Positions 10,287 through 25,400 are shown, numbered from the stretch's first letter. The stretch: 64,000 nucleotides of DNA from Archivesica marissinica (GCA_014843695.1 CM026390.1:10921890-10985889), one strand, 5' to 3'. Numbers and translations: made by a program. Notes: generated by a model from the sequence alone, not told the origin.

Positions 10287-11338
10287 ATACATGTACTGGA
10301 GTGTACGGATTGTGTCCATATATTCGAGTATAAGGTAGTGTACCGGAACATACACATGTGTATTGTTCCATATATATGTACTGGTGTGTACGGATTGTGT
10401 CCATATATTCGAGTATAAGGTAGTGTACCGGAACATACACGTGTGTATTGTTCCATATACATGTACTGGAGTGTACGAATTGTGTCCATATATTCGAGTA
10501 TACTTGCTTGCTTGGTTACTTGGTTCTTTAGTCGCTTTGTCCTTGAGGCGCGACTCTCAATTTTCTTGAAAGTATTGCCACTTTGTGCATAAACTGTGTC
10601 TTCTGAGAGATTATTCCAGGGTTAGACTACCCGATTGGAAAAGAAATGTTTCCGGATGTCTGAGCGAAAGCTAACCTTGTGTAGTTTAAGTTGGTGACCA
10701 CGAAGTCTTTTCAATGGTCGATAAAATAGAGTGTCTGGATTTATGTTGTATTTGTTATGAAGCATTTTATAAGTTTCACACATGTCAGTATTTTTCCTGC
10801 GCGACTCTAAACTATCGAGTGTTAGTGGATCAGCACACAAGGCTAAACAGCGGTTCTGCACTTTTTGTAGCATATCAATATCTTTTTTATAGCTAGGATT
10901 CCACACTACTGAAGCGTACTCCAGCAGTGGGCGTATTGTTGATGTATAAAGAATTGTCATTTTTTTTGGGGTTAAGTTTGTAAAACAACGTCCGATTAGT
11001 CCCACTCTTTGGGAAGCCTTTTTCGTTATTTCAGTAATGTGTTTACTAGGCTTTAAGTCACTAGATATTTCAACTGGTGAAAGTTTGCAAAACAACATCT
11101 CTGAATTAGCATCAAAATCAACCAAATCAGGTTTTAGAACATCTTTAACAAAAAGAAGTACCCCTCCTCGAGCGTCATTAACATAAGTACCTTCATCATA
11201 AAATTCAAATTGTCTATCTTGACGAAAACACGGTAGTGTACCGGAACATACACATGTGTATTGTTCCATATATATGTACTGGAGTGTACGGATTAATTCC
11301 GTATATCCGAGAATACGGTAGTGTACCGGAATGTGTGG
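10287..11338. repeat. ~84-bp tandem array split by a LINE
   Basis: Units contain TGTACTGGAGTGTACGGATT, GTGTCCATATATTCGAGTAT and AAGGTAGTGTACCGGAACAT in order. Two and a half units (10287-10502) precede and a further unit and a half (11231-11338) follow an inserted LINE fragment. The break falls at GAGTATA / GGTAGTGTACC, so the two pieces read as one array when the insert is removed. Confidence 0.85.
10503..11230 (-). pseudogene. internally deleted LINE: endonuclease piece fused in frame to the reverse-transcriptase C-terminus
   Basis: The minus-strand frame (to the stop at 10622) starts inside the flanking repeat, then reads an endonuclease-like piece (RGGVLLFVKDVLKPD near residue 35). It passes directly, at about residue 66, into a reverse-transcriptase thumb/C-terminal part (LLEYASVVWNPSYKKDID, ETYKMLHNKYNINPD, HFFSNRVV). 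The rest of the endonuclease and the whole catalytic core, normally several hundred residues, are missing although the frame stays open. The 3' end (left) carries short CAAG-type repeats near 10503-10520. The element type resembles jockey/CR1-like LINEs. It cannot be autonomous. Confidence 0.7.
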
Positions 11339-11346
11339 TGCAGTCA

Positions 11347-12106
11347 GGGTGCCGTATATAGAACGTAAGCTTGAACGTTTATTATCACGTTCATTAACAT
11401 TCCTTATATATCTGTAACCGGTCGTAGGGGGAGATAACCAGAGTCACATATTGGGGCTACTTCAGGGGTACGTATATAGAACGTCAACTTTAGTTTAGTT
11501 TATACAACTTTATCTTAGCTCGATTCCTATAACTTATATTAATCATTCTCGATACCATTTTTCCTGATGGAATCCATCGCCGCGAGGGAGAGAGAAGAGG
11601 CAACTTGGATTGTAAATGTCTTGCCTAAAGGCACAATCGTAACGGCTCCAGTTGTGCTCGAACACCGGACATTTCGCACCTAAATCAAACGCACTATAAC
11701 TGCGCTATCACGACTTCCACGTGGAACCTTACTTTATGAATGCTAACATATAATTAAACTATCTTCCAATCTCTAGAATATTACTAACTTAATGCGATAA
11801 CGTCAGAAATACTGAAAATAAGCTAAGCAAGAAATGATAATTCAAGTCATGATAGCGGTGTGAGAGGCCCTGAGTTTGCGCCCAGTCGTATAGCCCTTAG
11901 GCCGTACACGTCAGGGTGCCGTATATAGAACGTAAGCTTGAACGTTTACTATCACCTTCATTAACATTCCTTATATATATATATGTAACCGGTCGTAGGG
12001 GGAGATAACCAGAGCCACATATTGGGGCTACTTCAGGGGTACGTATATAGACGTCAACTTTAGTTTAGTTTATACAAATTTATGTCTTAGCTCGATTCCT
12101 ATAACG
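11347..12106. repeat. ~185-bp direct repeats enclosing SINE B
   Basis: 11347-11530 and 11913-12106 are near-identical. Both run from GTCAGGGTGCCGTATATAGA through GTAACCGGTCGTAGGGGGAG to TTAGCTCGATTCCTATAAC, differing by a short TA expansion. Between them are a SINE B copy (11500-11720, minus) and about 190 bp of unassigned DNA. This could be a local tandem duplication or a small LTR-like structure; no coding sequence is present. Confidence 0.75.
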
Positions 12107-12109
12107 TTG

Positions 12110-13457
12110 CCACTTCTCTCTCCCTAATGGCGATATATTCCATCAGGAACGAAGTCTCAGTCTCAAGAACGATTAATCTAATTATAATGTTGTAAAAATG
12201 TAAAAAATACTTCGGTCAGTATCATAATACGTAATCAATAAATCGTACTTCATAAAACATAAACATTAGCTTAGTGTAAGATACTGTTTCTAATCAAGGT
12301 TGTCTCCCTATATATATAGAGACCTTTAAATGAGATTTACGCGAGTTGTATTATCGGTTTGTTAGTATAGTTTTGGCTGCTGTTGAATTGTGTATCGATA
12401 CGATAGTACTCGTCTCAATAGCAAATATTTCTTCATCTTAGAAAATGTTATATACATTGTATTAACGTAAATAATACTGTGTGGGGTTGGCAAAACTTTA
12501 CATAGCCTGAATTACATACATGCACACGCAGTGAGATTAGCATCATGACGTATATTACTTGTTTGTGCCAATGTTGTTCAACTGATCATGGATAATCTAT
12601 AAAATATTCTAGAAAATATAGGCCCCTACCAGCTGAGGTAGTATGGCGAATTTCCGGCTGCTATTCGTGTAAGAAGATACCAGGTGCTCCTCCAAAAGTA
12701 TGACAGTATGTTGTGATATTACAGAACGGACGGATAGTTCGATCACTATTCGTCCGTCCGCACATACTAATGGGTAATTATGTGGCTTTGATAACAATAA
12801 ATATATTGTCTAGCGGTATAGGGTTAGCTGCTATGTGGCTTACATTATTTTACGTGACAAATATAACAAAAGAGAGAACAATTGAGTAGCGTCTTAGCTA
12901 TCCATTGATGAGTACGTCCGTCCACACACACCAATGGGCACATAGTGGAGAGGAGAGAGACACCAATTAGAGTTTGGTTGAAATTAATGAAAACTGTTGA
13001 TTCTCCAGTGTATAATGTTTGTTTTACAACTTTCCATTCATTATTGTCGCCATTATTAACAATTAATGTTTCAAATGAGATTTCGAGACTGGACTAGACT
13101 TCTTTTAAGACTGGAATACAAGCGCATTGTCGAAACATGATTATTATTGTAAATTTAAGCAACCACTCTATTTTGAAGATTATACTGATATGCATTCTAG
13201 TGATATATTATACGTCAATGGTTTTCAATTTTAAGAGTAACTGTGAAATTAGACGAATTAGCAAGGATAACCATTTACATTATGTTGTGAACACTACAGA
13301 TATATAAGATTGAAATAGTTGGGCTACATAGCATTGCCCTCAATGAATATAATATATTTATGTCTGTCATATCATGCAAGAATAAAAACAAAATTGAATA
13401 CTGTTTTGCAAATAATTATATTAAAGCAGCTATATGATTACGCAGCCTGGTCATTGA
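12110..13457. other. gene-free intergenic stretch
   Basis: AT-rich. 12110-12200 is a partial SINE B body. A short motif (GTCCGTCC..CA..CCAATGGG) recurs near 12750 and 12912. No exon or RNA gene is supported. Confidence 0.45.
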
Positions 13458-16400
13458 CCATTGTTTCTGAACATCTACTATATATACAGTTCTTTAAATT
13501 CACCACTGTTTCTGAACATCTACTATATATACAGTTGTTTAAAGTCACCATTGTTTCTGAACATCTACTATATATTGTTTAAAGTCACCATTGTTTCAGA
13601 ACATCTGCTATTTATACAGTTGCTTAAAGTCGCCACTGTTTCTGAACATCTACTATATACAGTTGTTTAAAGTCGCCATTGTTTCTGAACATCTACTATA
13701 TATACAGTTGTTTAAAGTCACCATTGTTTCTGAACATCTACTATATATACAGTTGTTTAAAGTCACCATTGTTTCTGAACATCTACTATATATACAGTTC
13801 TTTAAAGTCACCATTGTTTCTGAACATCTACTATATATACAGTTGTTTAAAGTCACAACTGTTTCTGAACATCTACTATATATACAGTTGCTTAAAGTCG
13901 CCATTGTTTCTGAAGATCTACTGTATACAGTTGTTTAAAGTCGCCATTGTTTCTGAACATCTACTGTATACAGTTGTTTAAAGTCGCCATTGTTTCTGAT
14001 CATCTACTGTATACAGTTGTTTAAAGTCGCCATTGTTTCTGAACATCTACTGTATACAGTTGTTTAAAGTCGCCATTGTTTCAGAACATCTACTATATAT
14101 ACAGTTGTTTAAAGTCGCCATTGTTTCTGAACATCTACTATATATACAGTTGCTTAAAGTCGCCATTGTTTCAGAAAATCTACTGTATATACAGTTGTTT
14201 AAAGTCGCCATTGTTCCTGAACATCTACTATATATACAGTTGCTTAAAGTCGCCATTGTTTCAGAACATCTACTATATATACAGTTCTTTAAAGTCACCA
14301 TTGTTTCTGAACATCTACTATATATACAGTTGTTTAAAGTCACCATTGTTTCTGAACATCTACTATATATACAGTTGTTTAAAGTCACCATTGTTTCTAA
14401 ACATCTACTATATATACAGTTGTTTAAAGTCACAACTGTTTCTGAACATCTACTCTATATACAGTTGCCTAAAGTCGCCATTGTTTCTGAACATCTACTG
14501 TATACAGTTGTTTAAAGTCGCCATTGTTTCTGAACATCTACAGTATACAGTTGTTTAAAGTCGCCATTGTTTCTGAACATCTACTATATATACAGTTGTT
14601 TAAAGTCACCATTGTTTCTGAACATCTACTATATATACAGTTGTTTAAAGTCACCATTGTTTCTAAACATCTACTATATATACAGTTGTTTAAAGTCACA
14701 ACTGTTTCTGAACATCTACTCTATATACAGTTGCCTAAAGTCGCCATTGTTTCTGAACATCTACTGTATACAGTTGTTTAAAGTCGCCATTGTTTCTGAA
14801 CATCTACAGTATACAGTTGTTTAAAGTCGCCATTGTTTCTGAACATCTACTATATATACAGTTGTTTAAAGTCACCATTGTTTCTGAACATCTACTATAT
14901 ATACAGTTGTTTAAAGTCACCATTGTTTCTAAACATCTACTATATATACAGTTGCTTAAAGTCGCCATTGTTTCTGAACATCTACTGTATACAGTTGTTA
15001 AAGTCGCCATTGTTTCTGAACATCTACAGTATACAGTTGTTTAAAGTCGCCATTGTTTCTGAACATCTGCATTATACAGTTGTTTAAGGTCGCCATTGTT
15101 CTGAACATCTACTGTATATAATTGTTTAAAGTCGCCATTGTTTCTGAACACCTACTATATATACAGTTGATTAAAGTCACCATTGTTTCTGAACATCTAC
15201 TATATATACAGTTGCTTAAAGTCGCCATTGTTTCAGAACATCTACTATATATACAGTTGTTTAAAGTCGCCATTGTTTCTGAACATCTACTATATATACA
15301 GTTGTTTAAATTCACCATTGTTTCTGAACATCTACTATATATACAGTTGTTTAAAGTCACAACTGTTTCTGAACATCTACTATATATACAGTTGTTTAAA
15401 GTCACCATTGTTTCTGAACATCTACTATATATACAGTTGCTTAAAGTCGCCATTGTTTCAGAAAATCTACTGTATATACAGTTGTTTAAAGTCGCCATTG
15501 TTCCGGAACATCTACTATATATACAGTTGCTTAAAGTCGCCATTGTTTCAGAACATCTACTATATATACAGTTCTTTAAAGTCACCACTGTTTCTGAACA
15601 TCTACTATATATACAGTTGCTTAAAGTCGCCATTGTTTCAGAACATCTACTATATATACAGTTCTTTAACGTCACCACTGTTTCTGAACATCTACACTAT
15701 ATACAGTTGTTTAAAGTCGACACCGTTTCTGAACATCTACTATATATACAGTTGTTTAAAGTCAACATTGTTTCTGAACATCTACTATATATACAGTTGT
15801 TTAAAGTCACCATTGTTTCTGAACATCTATTATATATACAGTTGTTTAAAGTCACCATTGTTTCTGAACATCTACTATATATACAGTTGTTTAAAGTCGC
15901 CATTGTTTCTGAACATCTACTATATATACAGTTGTATAAAGTCAACACTGTTTCCGAACATCTACTATATATAGAGTTGTTTAAACTCACCATTGTTTCA
16001 GAAAATCTACTATATATACAGTTGTTTAAAGTCGCCATTGTTTCTGAACATCTACTATATATACAGTTGCTTAAAGTCGCCATTGTTTCTGAACATCTAC
16101 TATATATACAGTTGTTTAAAGTCACCATTGTTTCTGAACATCTACTATATATACAGTTGTTTAAAGTCACAACTGTTTCTGAACATCTACTATATATACA
16201 GTTGTTTAAAGTCACCATTGTTTCTGAACATCTACTATATATACAGTTGCTTAAAGTCGCCATTGTTTCAGAACATCTACTATATATACAGTTGTTTAAA
16301 GTCGCCATTGTTTCTGAACATCTACTATATATACAGTTGCTTAAAGTCGCCATTGTTTCAGAACATCTACTATATATACAGTTCTTTAAAGTCACCACTG

Positions 16401-19400
16401 TTTCTGAACATCTACACTATATACAGTTGTTTAAAGTCGCCACCGTTTCTGAACATCTACTATATATACAGTTGTTTAAAGTCACCATTGTTTCTGAACA
16501 TCTACTATATATACAGTTGTTTAAAGTCACCATTGTTTCTGAACATCTACTATATATACAGTTGTTTAAAGTCACCATTGTTTCTGAACATCTACTGTAT
16601 ATACAGTTGTTTAAAGTCACCATTGTTTCTGAACATCTACTATATCTACAGTTGTTTAAAGTCACAATTGTATCTGAACATCTACTATGTATACAGTTGT
16701 TTAAAGTCACAACTGTTTCTGAACATCTACTATATATACAGTTGCTTAAAGTCGCCATTGTTTCAGAACATCTACTATATATACAGTTGTTTAAAGTCGC
16801 CATTGTTTCTGAACATCTACTATATATACAGTTGTTTAAATTCACCATTGTTTCTGAACATCTACTATATATACAGTTGTTTAAAGTCACAACTGTTTCT
16901 GAACATCTACTATATATACAGTTGCCTAAAGTCGCCATTGTTTCTGAACATCTACTGTATACAGTTGTTTAAAGTCGCCATTGTTTCTGAACATCTACTG
17001 TATACAGTTGTTTAAAGTCGCCATTGTTTCTGAACACCTACTATATATACAGTTGATTAAAGTCACCATTGTTTCTGAACATCTACTATATATAGAGTTG
17101 TTTAAAGTCGCCATTGTTTCTGAACATCTACTATATATACAGTTGCTTAAAGTCGCCATTGTTTCAGAAAATCTACTGTATATACAGTTGTTTAAAGTCG
17201 CCATTGTTCCTGAACATCTACTATATATACAGTTGCTTAAAGTCGCCATTGTTTCAGAACATCTACTATATATAAAGTTCTTTAAAGTCACCATTGTTTC
17301 TGAACATCTACTATATATACAGTTGTTTAAAGTCACCATTGTTTCTGAACATCTACTATATATACAGTTGTTTAAAGTCACCATTGTTTCTAAACATCTA
17401 CTATATATACAGTTGTTTAAAGTCACAACTGTTTCTGAACATCTACTATATATACAGTTGCCTAAAGTCGCCATTGTTTCTGAACATCTACTGTATACAG
17501 TTGTTTAAAGTCGCCATTGTTTCTGAACATCTACAGTATACAGTTGTTTAAAGTCGCCATTGTTTCTGAACATCTACTGTATACAATTGTTTAAAGTCGC
17601 CATTGTTTCTGAACACCTACTATATATACAGTTGATTAAAGTCACCATTGTTTCTGAACATCTACTATATATACAGTTGCTTAAAGTCGCCATTGTTTCA
17701 GAACATCTACTATATATACAGTTGTTTAAAGTCGCCATTGTTTCTGAACATCTACTATATATACAGTTGTTTAAATTCACCATTGTTTCTGAACATCTAC
17801 TATATATACAGTTGTTTAAAGTCACAACTGTTTCTGAACATCTACTATATATACAGTTGTTTAAAGTCACCATTGTTTCTGAACATCTACTATATATACA
17901 GTTGCTTAAAGTCGCCATTGTTTCAGAACATCTACTATATATACAGTTGTTTAAAGTCGCCATTGTTCCTGAACATCTACTATATATACAGTTGCTTAAA
18001 GTCGCCATTGTTTCAGAACATCTACTATATATACAGTTCTTTAAAGTCACCACTGTTTCTGAACATCTACTATATATACAGTTGTTTAAAGTCGCCACTG
18101 TTTCTGAACATCTACTATATATACAGTTGTTTAAAGTCACCATTGTTTCTAAACATCTACTGTATACAGTTGTTTAAAGTCGCCATTTTTTCTGAACATC
18201 TACTATATATACAGTTGTTTAAAATCACCATTGTTTCTGAACATCTACTATATATACAGTTCTTTAAAGTCACAACTGTTTCTGAACATCTACTATATAT
18301 ACAGTTGTTTAATGTTACCATTGTTTCTGAACATCTAATATATATACAGTTGTTTAAAGTCACCATTGTTTCTGAACATCTACTATATATACAGTTGTTT
18401 AAAGTCACCATTGTTTCTGAACATCTACTATATATACAGTTGTTTAAAGTCGCCATTGTTTCTGAACATCTACTATATATACAGTTGTATAAAGTCAACA
18501 CTGTTTCCGAACATCTACTATATATACAGTTGTTTAAGGTCGCCATTGTTTCTGAACATCTACTATATATACAGTTGTTTAAAGTCACCATTGTTTCTGA
18601 ACAACTACTATATATACAGTTGTTTAAAGTCACAACTGTTTCTGAACATCTACTCTATATACAGTTGCTTAAAGTCACAACTGTTTCTGAACATCTACTA
18701 TATATACAGTTGCTTAAAGTCGCCATTGTTTCTGAACATCTACTGTATACAGTTGTTTAAAGTCACCATTGTTTCTGAACATCTACTGTATACAGTTGTT
18801 TGTTTAATGTCGCCATTGTTTCTGAACCTCTACTGCATACAGTTGTTTAAAGTCGCCATTGTTTCTGAACATCCACTATATATACAGTTGCTTAAAGTCG
18901 CCATTGTTTCCGAACGTCTACTATATATACAGTTGTTTAACGTTGCCATTGTTTCTGAACATCTACTATATATACAGTTGTTTAAAGTCGCCATTGTTTC
19001 TGAACATCCACTATATATACAGTTGCTTAAAGTCGCCATTGTTTCCGAACATCTACTATATATACAGTTGTTTAAAGTCACCATTGTTTCTGAACATCTA
19101 CTATATATACAGTTGTTTAAAGTCGCCATTGTTTCTGAACATCTACTATATATACAGTTGTTTAATTCGCCATTGTTTCTGAACATCTACTATATATACA
19201 GTTGTTTAAAGTCGCAATTGTTTCTGAACATCTACTATATATTCAGTTGTTTAAAGTCACAACTGTTTCTGAACATCTACTATATATACAGTTGCTTAAA
19301 GTCGCCATTGTTTCTGAACATCTACTGTATACAGTTGTTTATAGTCGCCATTGTTTCTGAACATCTACTGTATACAGTTGTTTAAAGTCGCCATTGTTTC

Positions 19401-22400
19401 TGAACATCTACTGTATACAGTTGTTTAAAGTCGCCATTGTTTCTGAACACCTACTATATATACAGTTGCTTAAAGTCGCCATTGTTTCTGAACATCTACT
19501 ATATATACAGTTGCTTAAAGTCGCCATTGTTTCTGAACATCTACTGTATACAGTTGTTTAAAGTCGCCATTGTTTCTGAACATTTTTGTTGTTTAAAGTC
19601 GCCATTGTTTCTGAACATCTACTGTATACAGTTGTTTAAAGTCGCCATTGTTTCTGAACACCTACTATATATACAGTTGATTAAAGTCACCATTGTTTCT
19701 GAACATCTACTATATATACAGTTGTTTAAAGTCGCCATTGTTTCTGAACATCTACTGTATACAGTTGTTTAAAGTCGCCATTGTTTCTGAACATCTACTG
19801 TATACAGTTGTTTAAAGTCGCCATTGTTTCTGAACACCTACTATATATACAGTTGATTAAAGTCACCATTGTTTCTGAACATCTACTATATATACAGTTG
19901 TTTAAAGTCGCCATTGTTTCTGAACATCTACTATATATACAGTTGTTTAAAGTCGCCATTGTTTCTGAAAATCTACTGTATACAGTTGTTTAAAGTCGCC
20001 ATTGTTCCTGAACATCTACTATATATACAGTTGCTTAAAGTCGCCATTGTTTCAGAACATCTACTATATATAAGTTCTTTAAAGTCACCACTGTTTCTGA
20101 ACATCTACTATATATACAGTTGCTTAAAGTCGCCATTGTTTCAGAACATCTACTATATATACAGTTCTTTAAAGTCACCACTGTTTCTGAACATCTACAC
20201 TATATACAGTTGTTTAAAGTCCCCACCGTTTCTGAACATCTACTATATATACAGTTGTTTAAAGTCACCATTGTTTCTGAACATCTACTATATATACAGT
20301 TGTTTAAAGTCACCATTGTTTCTGAACATCTACTATATATACAGTTGTTTAAAGTCATTATTGTTTCTGAACATCTACTATATATGCAGTTGATTAAAGT
20401 CGCCATTGTTTCTGAACATCTGCTGTATACAGTTGTTTAAAGTCGCCATTGTTTCTGAACATCTACTGTATAAAGTTGTTTAAAGTCGCCATTGTTTCTG
20501 AACATCTGCTGTATACAGTTGTTTAAAGTCGCCATTGTTTCTGAACACCTACTATATATACAGTTGCTTAAAGTCGCCATTGTTTCCGAACATCTACTAT
20601 ATATACAGTTCTTTAAAGTCGCCATTGTGTCTGAACATCTACTCTATATACAGTTGCTTAAAGTCGCCATTGTTTCAGAACATCTACTATATATACAGTT
20701 CTTTAAAGTCACCACTGTTTCTGAACATCTACACTATATAGAGTTGTTTAAGGTCGCCACGGTTTCTGTACATCTACTATATATACAGTTGCTTAAAGTC
20801 GCTATTGTTTCAGAACATCTACTATATATACAGTTCTTTAAAGTCACCACTGTTTCTGAACATCTACTTTATATACAGTTGCTTAAAGTCGCCATTGTTT
20901 CAGAACATCTACTATATATACAGTTGTTTAAAGTCGCCATTGTTTCTGAACATCTACTATATATACAGCTGTATAAATTCAACACTGTTTCCGAACATCT
21001 ACTATATATACAGTTGTTTAAAGTCATCAATGTTTCAGAACATCTACTATATATACAGTTTTTTAAAGTCGCCATTGTTTCTGAACATCTACTATATATA
21101 CAGTTGTTTAAAGTCGCCATTGTTTCTGAACATCTACTATATATATAGTTGTACAAAGTCAACACTGTTTCCGAACATCTACTATATAAACAGTTGTTTA
21201 AAGTCACCATTGTTTCAGAAAATCTACTATATATACAGATGTTTAAAGTCGCCATTGTTTCTGAACATCTACAATATATACAGTTGTTTAAAGTCACCAT
21301 TGTTTCTGAACAGCTACTATATATACAGTTGTTTAAAGTCACAACTGTTTCTGAACATCTACTATATATACAGTTGTTTAAAGTCACCATTGTTTCTGAA
21401 TATCTACTATATATACAGTTGTTTAAAGTCACCAATGTTTCTGAACATCTACTCTATATACAGTTGTTTAAAGTCACCATTGTTTCTGAAAATCTATTAT
21501 ATATACACAGTTGTTTAAAGTCGCCAATGTTTCTGAACATCTACTATATATACAGTTGTATAAAGTCAACACTGTTTCCGAACATCTACTATATATACAG
21601 TTGTTTAAAGTCGCCATTGTTTCTGAACATCTACTATATATACAGTTGTATAAAGTCAACACTGTTTCCGAATATCTACTATATATACAGTTGTTTAAGG
21701 TCGCCATTGTTTCTGAACATCTACTATATATACAGTTGTTTAAAGTCACCATTGTTTCTGAACATCTACTATATATACAGTTGTTTAAATTCACAACTGT
21801 TTCTGAACATCTACTATATATACAGTTGTTTAAAGTCACAATTGTTTCTGAACATCTACTATATATACAGTTGTTTAAAGTCGCCATTGTTTCTGAACAT
21901 CTACTGTATACAGTTGTTTAAAGTCGCCATTGTTTCTGAACATCTACTGTATACAGTTGTTTAAAGTCGCCATTGTTTCTGAACATCTACTATATATACA
22001 GTTGTATAAAGTCAACACTGTTTCCGAACATCTACTATATATACAGTTGTTTAAAGTCACCATTGTTTTAGAACATCTACACTATATACAGTTGTTTAAA
22101 GTCGCCATTGTTTCTGAACATCTACTATATATACAGTTGTTTAAAGTCACAACTGTTTCTGAACTTATACTGTATATACAGTTGTTTAAAGTCACCATTG
22201 TTTCTGAACATCTACTATATATACAGTTGCTTAAAGTCGCCATTGTTTCTGAACATCTACTGTATACAGTTGTTTAAAGTCGCCATTGTTTCTGAACATC
22301 TACTGTATACAGTTGTTTAAAGTCGCCATTGTTTCTGAACACCTACTGTATATACGGTTGATTAAAGTCACCATTGTTTCTGAACATCTACTATATATAC

Positions 22401-25400
22401 AGTTGCTTAAAGTCACCATTGTTTCAGAACATCTACTATATATACAGTTGTTTAAAGTCGCCATTGTTCCTGAACATCTACTATATATACAGTTGCTTAA
22501 AGTCGCCATTGTTTCTGAACATCTACTATATATACAGTTGTATGAAGTCAACACTGTTTCCGAACATCTACTATATATACAGTTGTTTAAGGTCGCCATT
22601 GTTTCTGAACATCTACTATATATACAGTTGTTTAAAGTCACAACTGTTTCTAAACATCTACTATATATACAGTTGTTTAAGGTCGCCATTGTTTCTGAAC
22701 ATCTACTATATATACAGTTGTTTAAAGTCACAATTGTTTCTGAGCATCTACTATATATACAGTTGTTTAAGGTCGCCATTGTTTCTGAACATCTACTATA
22801 TATACAGTTGTTTAAAGTCACAACTGTTTCTAAACATCTACTATATATACAGTTGCTTAAAGTCGCCATTGTTTCTGAACATCTAATGTATACAGTTGTT
22901 TAAAGTCGCCATTGTTTCTGAACATCTACTGTATACAGTTGTTTCAAGTCGCCATTGTTTCTGAACATCTACTGCATACAGTTGTTTAAAGTCGCCATTG
23001 TTTCTGAACACCTACTATATATACAGTTGATTAAAGTCACCATTGTTTCTGAACATCTACTATATATACAGTTGCTTAACGTCGCCATTGTTTCAGAACA
23101 TCTACTATATATACAGTTGTTTAAGGTTGCCATTATTTCTGAACATCTACTATATATACAGTTGTTTAAAGTCGCCATTGTTTCTGAACATCTACTATAT
23201 ATACAGTTGTTTAAAGTCACAACTGTTTCTGAACATCTACTATATATACAGTTGCTTAAAGTCGCCATTGTTTCTGAACATGTACTGTATACAGTTGTTT
23301 AAAGTCGCCATTGTTTCTGAACATCTACTGTATACAGTTTTTTAAAGTCGCCATTGTTTCTGAACATCTACTGTAAACAGTTGTTTAAAGTCGCCATTGT
23401 TTCTGAACACATACTATATATACAGTTGATTAAAGTCACCATTGTTTCTGAACATCTACTATATATACAGTTGTTTAAAGTCACAACTGTTTCTGAACAT
23501 CTACTATATATACAGTTGTTTAAGGTCGCCATTGTTTCTGAACATCTACTATATATACAGTTGTATAAAGTCAACACTGTTTCAGAACATCTACTATATA
23601 TACAGTTGTTTAAAGTCGCCATTGTTTCTGAACATCTACTATATATACAGTTGTTTAAAGTCGCCATTGTTTCTGAACATCTACTATATATACAGTTGTT
23701 TAAAGTCACCATTGTTTCTGAACATCTACTATATATACAGTTGTTTAAAGTCACCATTGTTTCTGAACATCTACTATATATACAGTTGTTTAAAGTCACC
23801 ATTGTTTCTGAACATCTACTATATATACAGTTGTTTAAAGTCACAACTGTTTCTGAACATCTACTATATATACAGTTGCTTAAAGTCGCCATTGTTTCTG
23901 AACATCTACTGTATACAGTTGTTTAAAGTCGCCATTGTTTCTGAACATCTACTGTATACAGTTGTTTAAAGTCGCCGTTGTTTCTGAACATCTACTGTAT
24001 ACAGTTGTTTAATGTCGCCATTGTTTCTGAACCTCTACTGCATACAGTTGTTTAAAGTCGCCATTGTTTCTGAACATCCACTATATATACAGTTGCTTAA
24101 AGTCGCCATTGTTTCCGAACGTCTACTATATATACAGTTGTTTAACGTTGCCATTGTTTCTGAACATCTACTATATATACAGTTGTTTAAAGTCGCCATT
24201 GTTTCTGAACATCCACTATATATACAGTTGCTTAAAGTCGCCATTGTTTCCGAACATCTACTATATATACAGTTGTTTAAAGTCACCATTGTTTCAGAAC
24301 ATCTACTATATATACAGTTGTTTAAAGTCGCCATTGTTTCTGAACATCTACTATATATACAGTTGTTTAATTCGCCATTGTTTCTGAACATCTACTATAT
24401 ATACAGTTGTTTAAAGTCGCAATTGTTTCTGAACATCTACTATATATTCAGTTGTTTAAAGTCACAACTCTTTCTGAACATCTACTATATATACAGTTGC
24501 TTAAAGTCGCCATTGTTTCTGAACATCTACTGTATACAGTTGTTTATAGTCGCCATTGTTTCTGAACATCTACTGTATACAGTTGTTTAAAGTCGCCATT
24601 GTTTCTGAACATCTACTGTATACAGTTGTTTAAAGTCGCCATTGTTTCTGAACACCTACTATATATACAGTTGCTTAAAGTCGCCATTGTTCCTGAACAT
24701 CTACTATATATACAGTTGCTTAAAGTCGCCATTGTTTCTGAACATCTATTGTATACAGTTGTTTGTTTAAAGTCGCCATTGTTTCTGAACATCTACTGCA
24801 TACAGGTGTTTAAAGTCGCCATTGTTTCTGAACACCTACTATATATACAGTTGATTAAAGTCACCATTGTTTCTGAACATCTACTATATATACAGTTGCT
24901 TAAAGTCGCCATTGTTTCAGTACATCTACTATATATACAGTTGTTTAACGTTGCCATTGTTTCTGAACATCTACTATATATACAGTTGTTTAAAGTCGCC
25001 ATTGTTTCTGAACATCTACTATATATACAGTTGATTAAAGTCACCATTGTTTCTGAACATCTACTATATATAAAGTTGCTTAAAGTCACCATTGTTTCAG
25101 AACATCTACTATATATACAGTTGTTTAAAGTCGCCATTGTTCCTGAACATCTACTATATATACAGTTGCTTAAAGTCGCCATTGTTTCAGAACATCTACT
25201 ATATATACATTTCTGTAAAGTCACCACTGTTTCTGAACATCTACACTATATACAGTTGTTTAAAGTCGCCAAAGTTTCTGTACATCTGCTATATATACAG
25301 TTGTTTAAAGTCACCATTGTTTCTGAACATCTACTATATATACAGTTGTTTACTGTCACCATTGTTTCTGAACATCTACTATATATACAGTTGTTTAAAG

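Noticed and set aside
15122..16972. 616-residue repetitive protein (and similar frames on both strands, 13.3-28.1 kb)
   Set aside because: The frame is open only because the 45-bp monomer is divisible by three; equally long frames exist in other phases and on the other strand, all end at 43-bp units, and there is no start or splice context.
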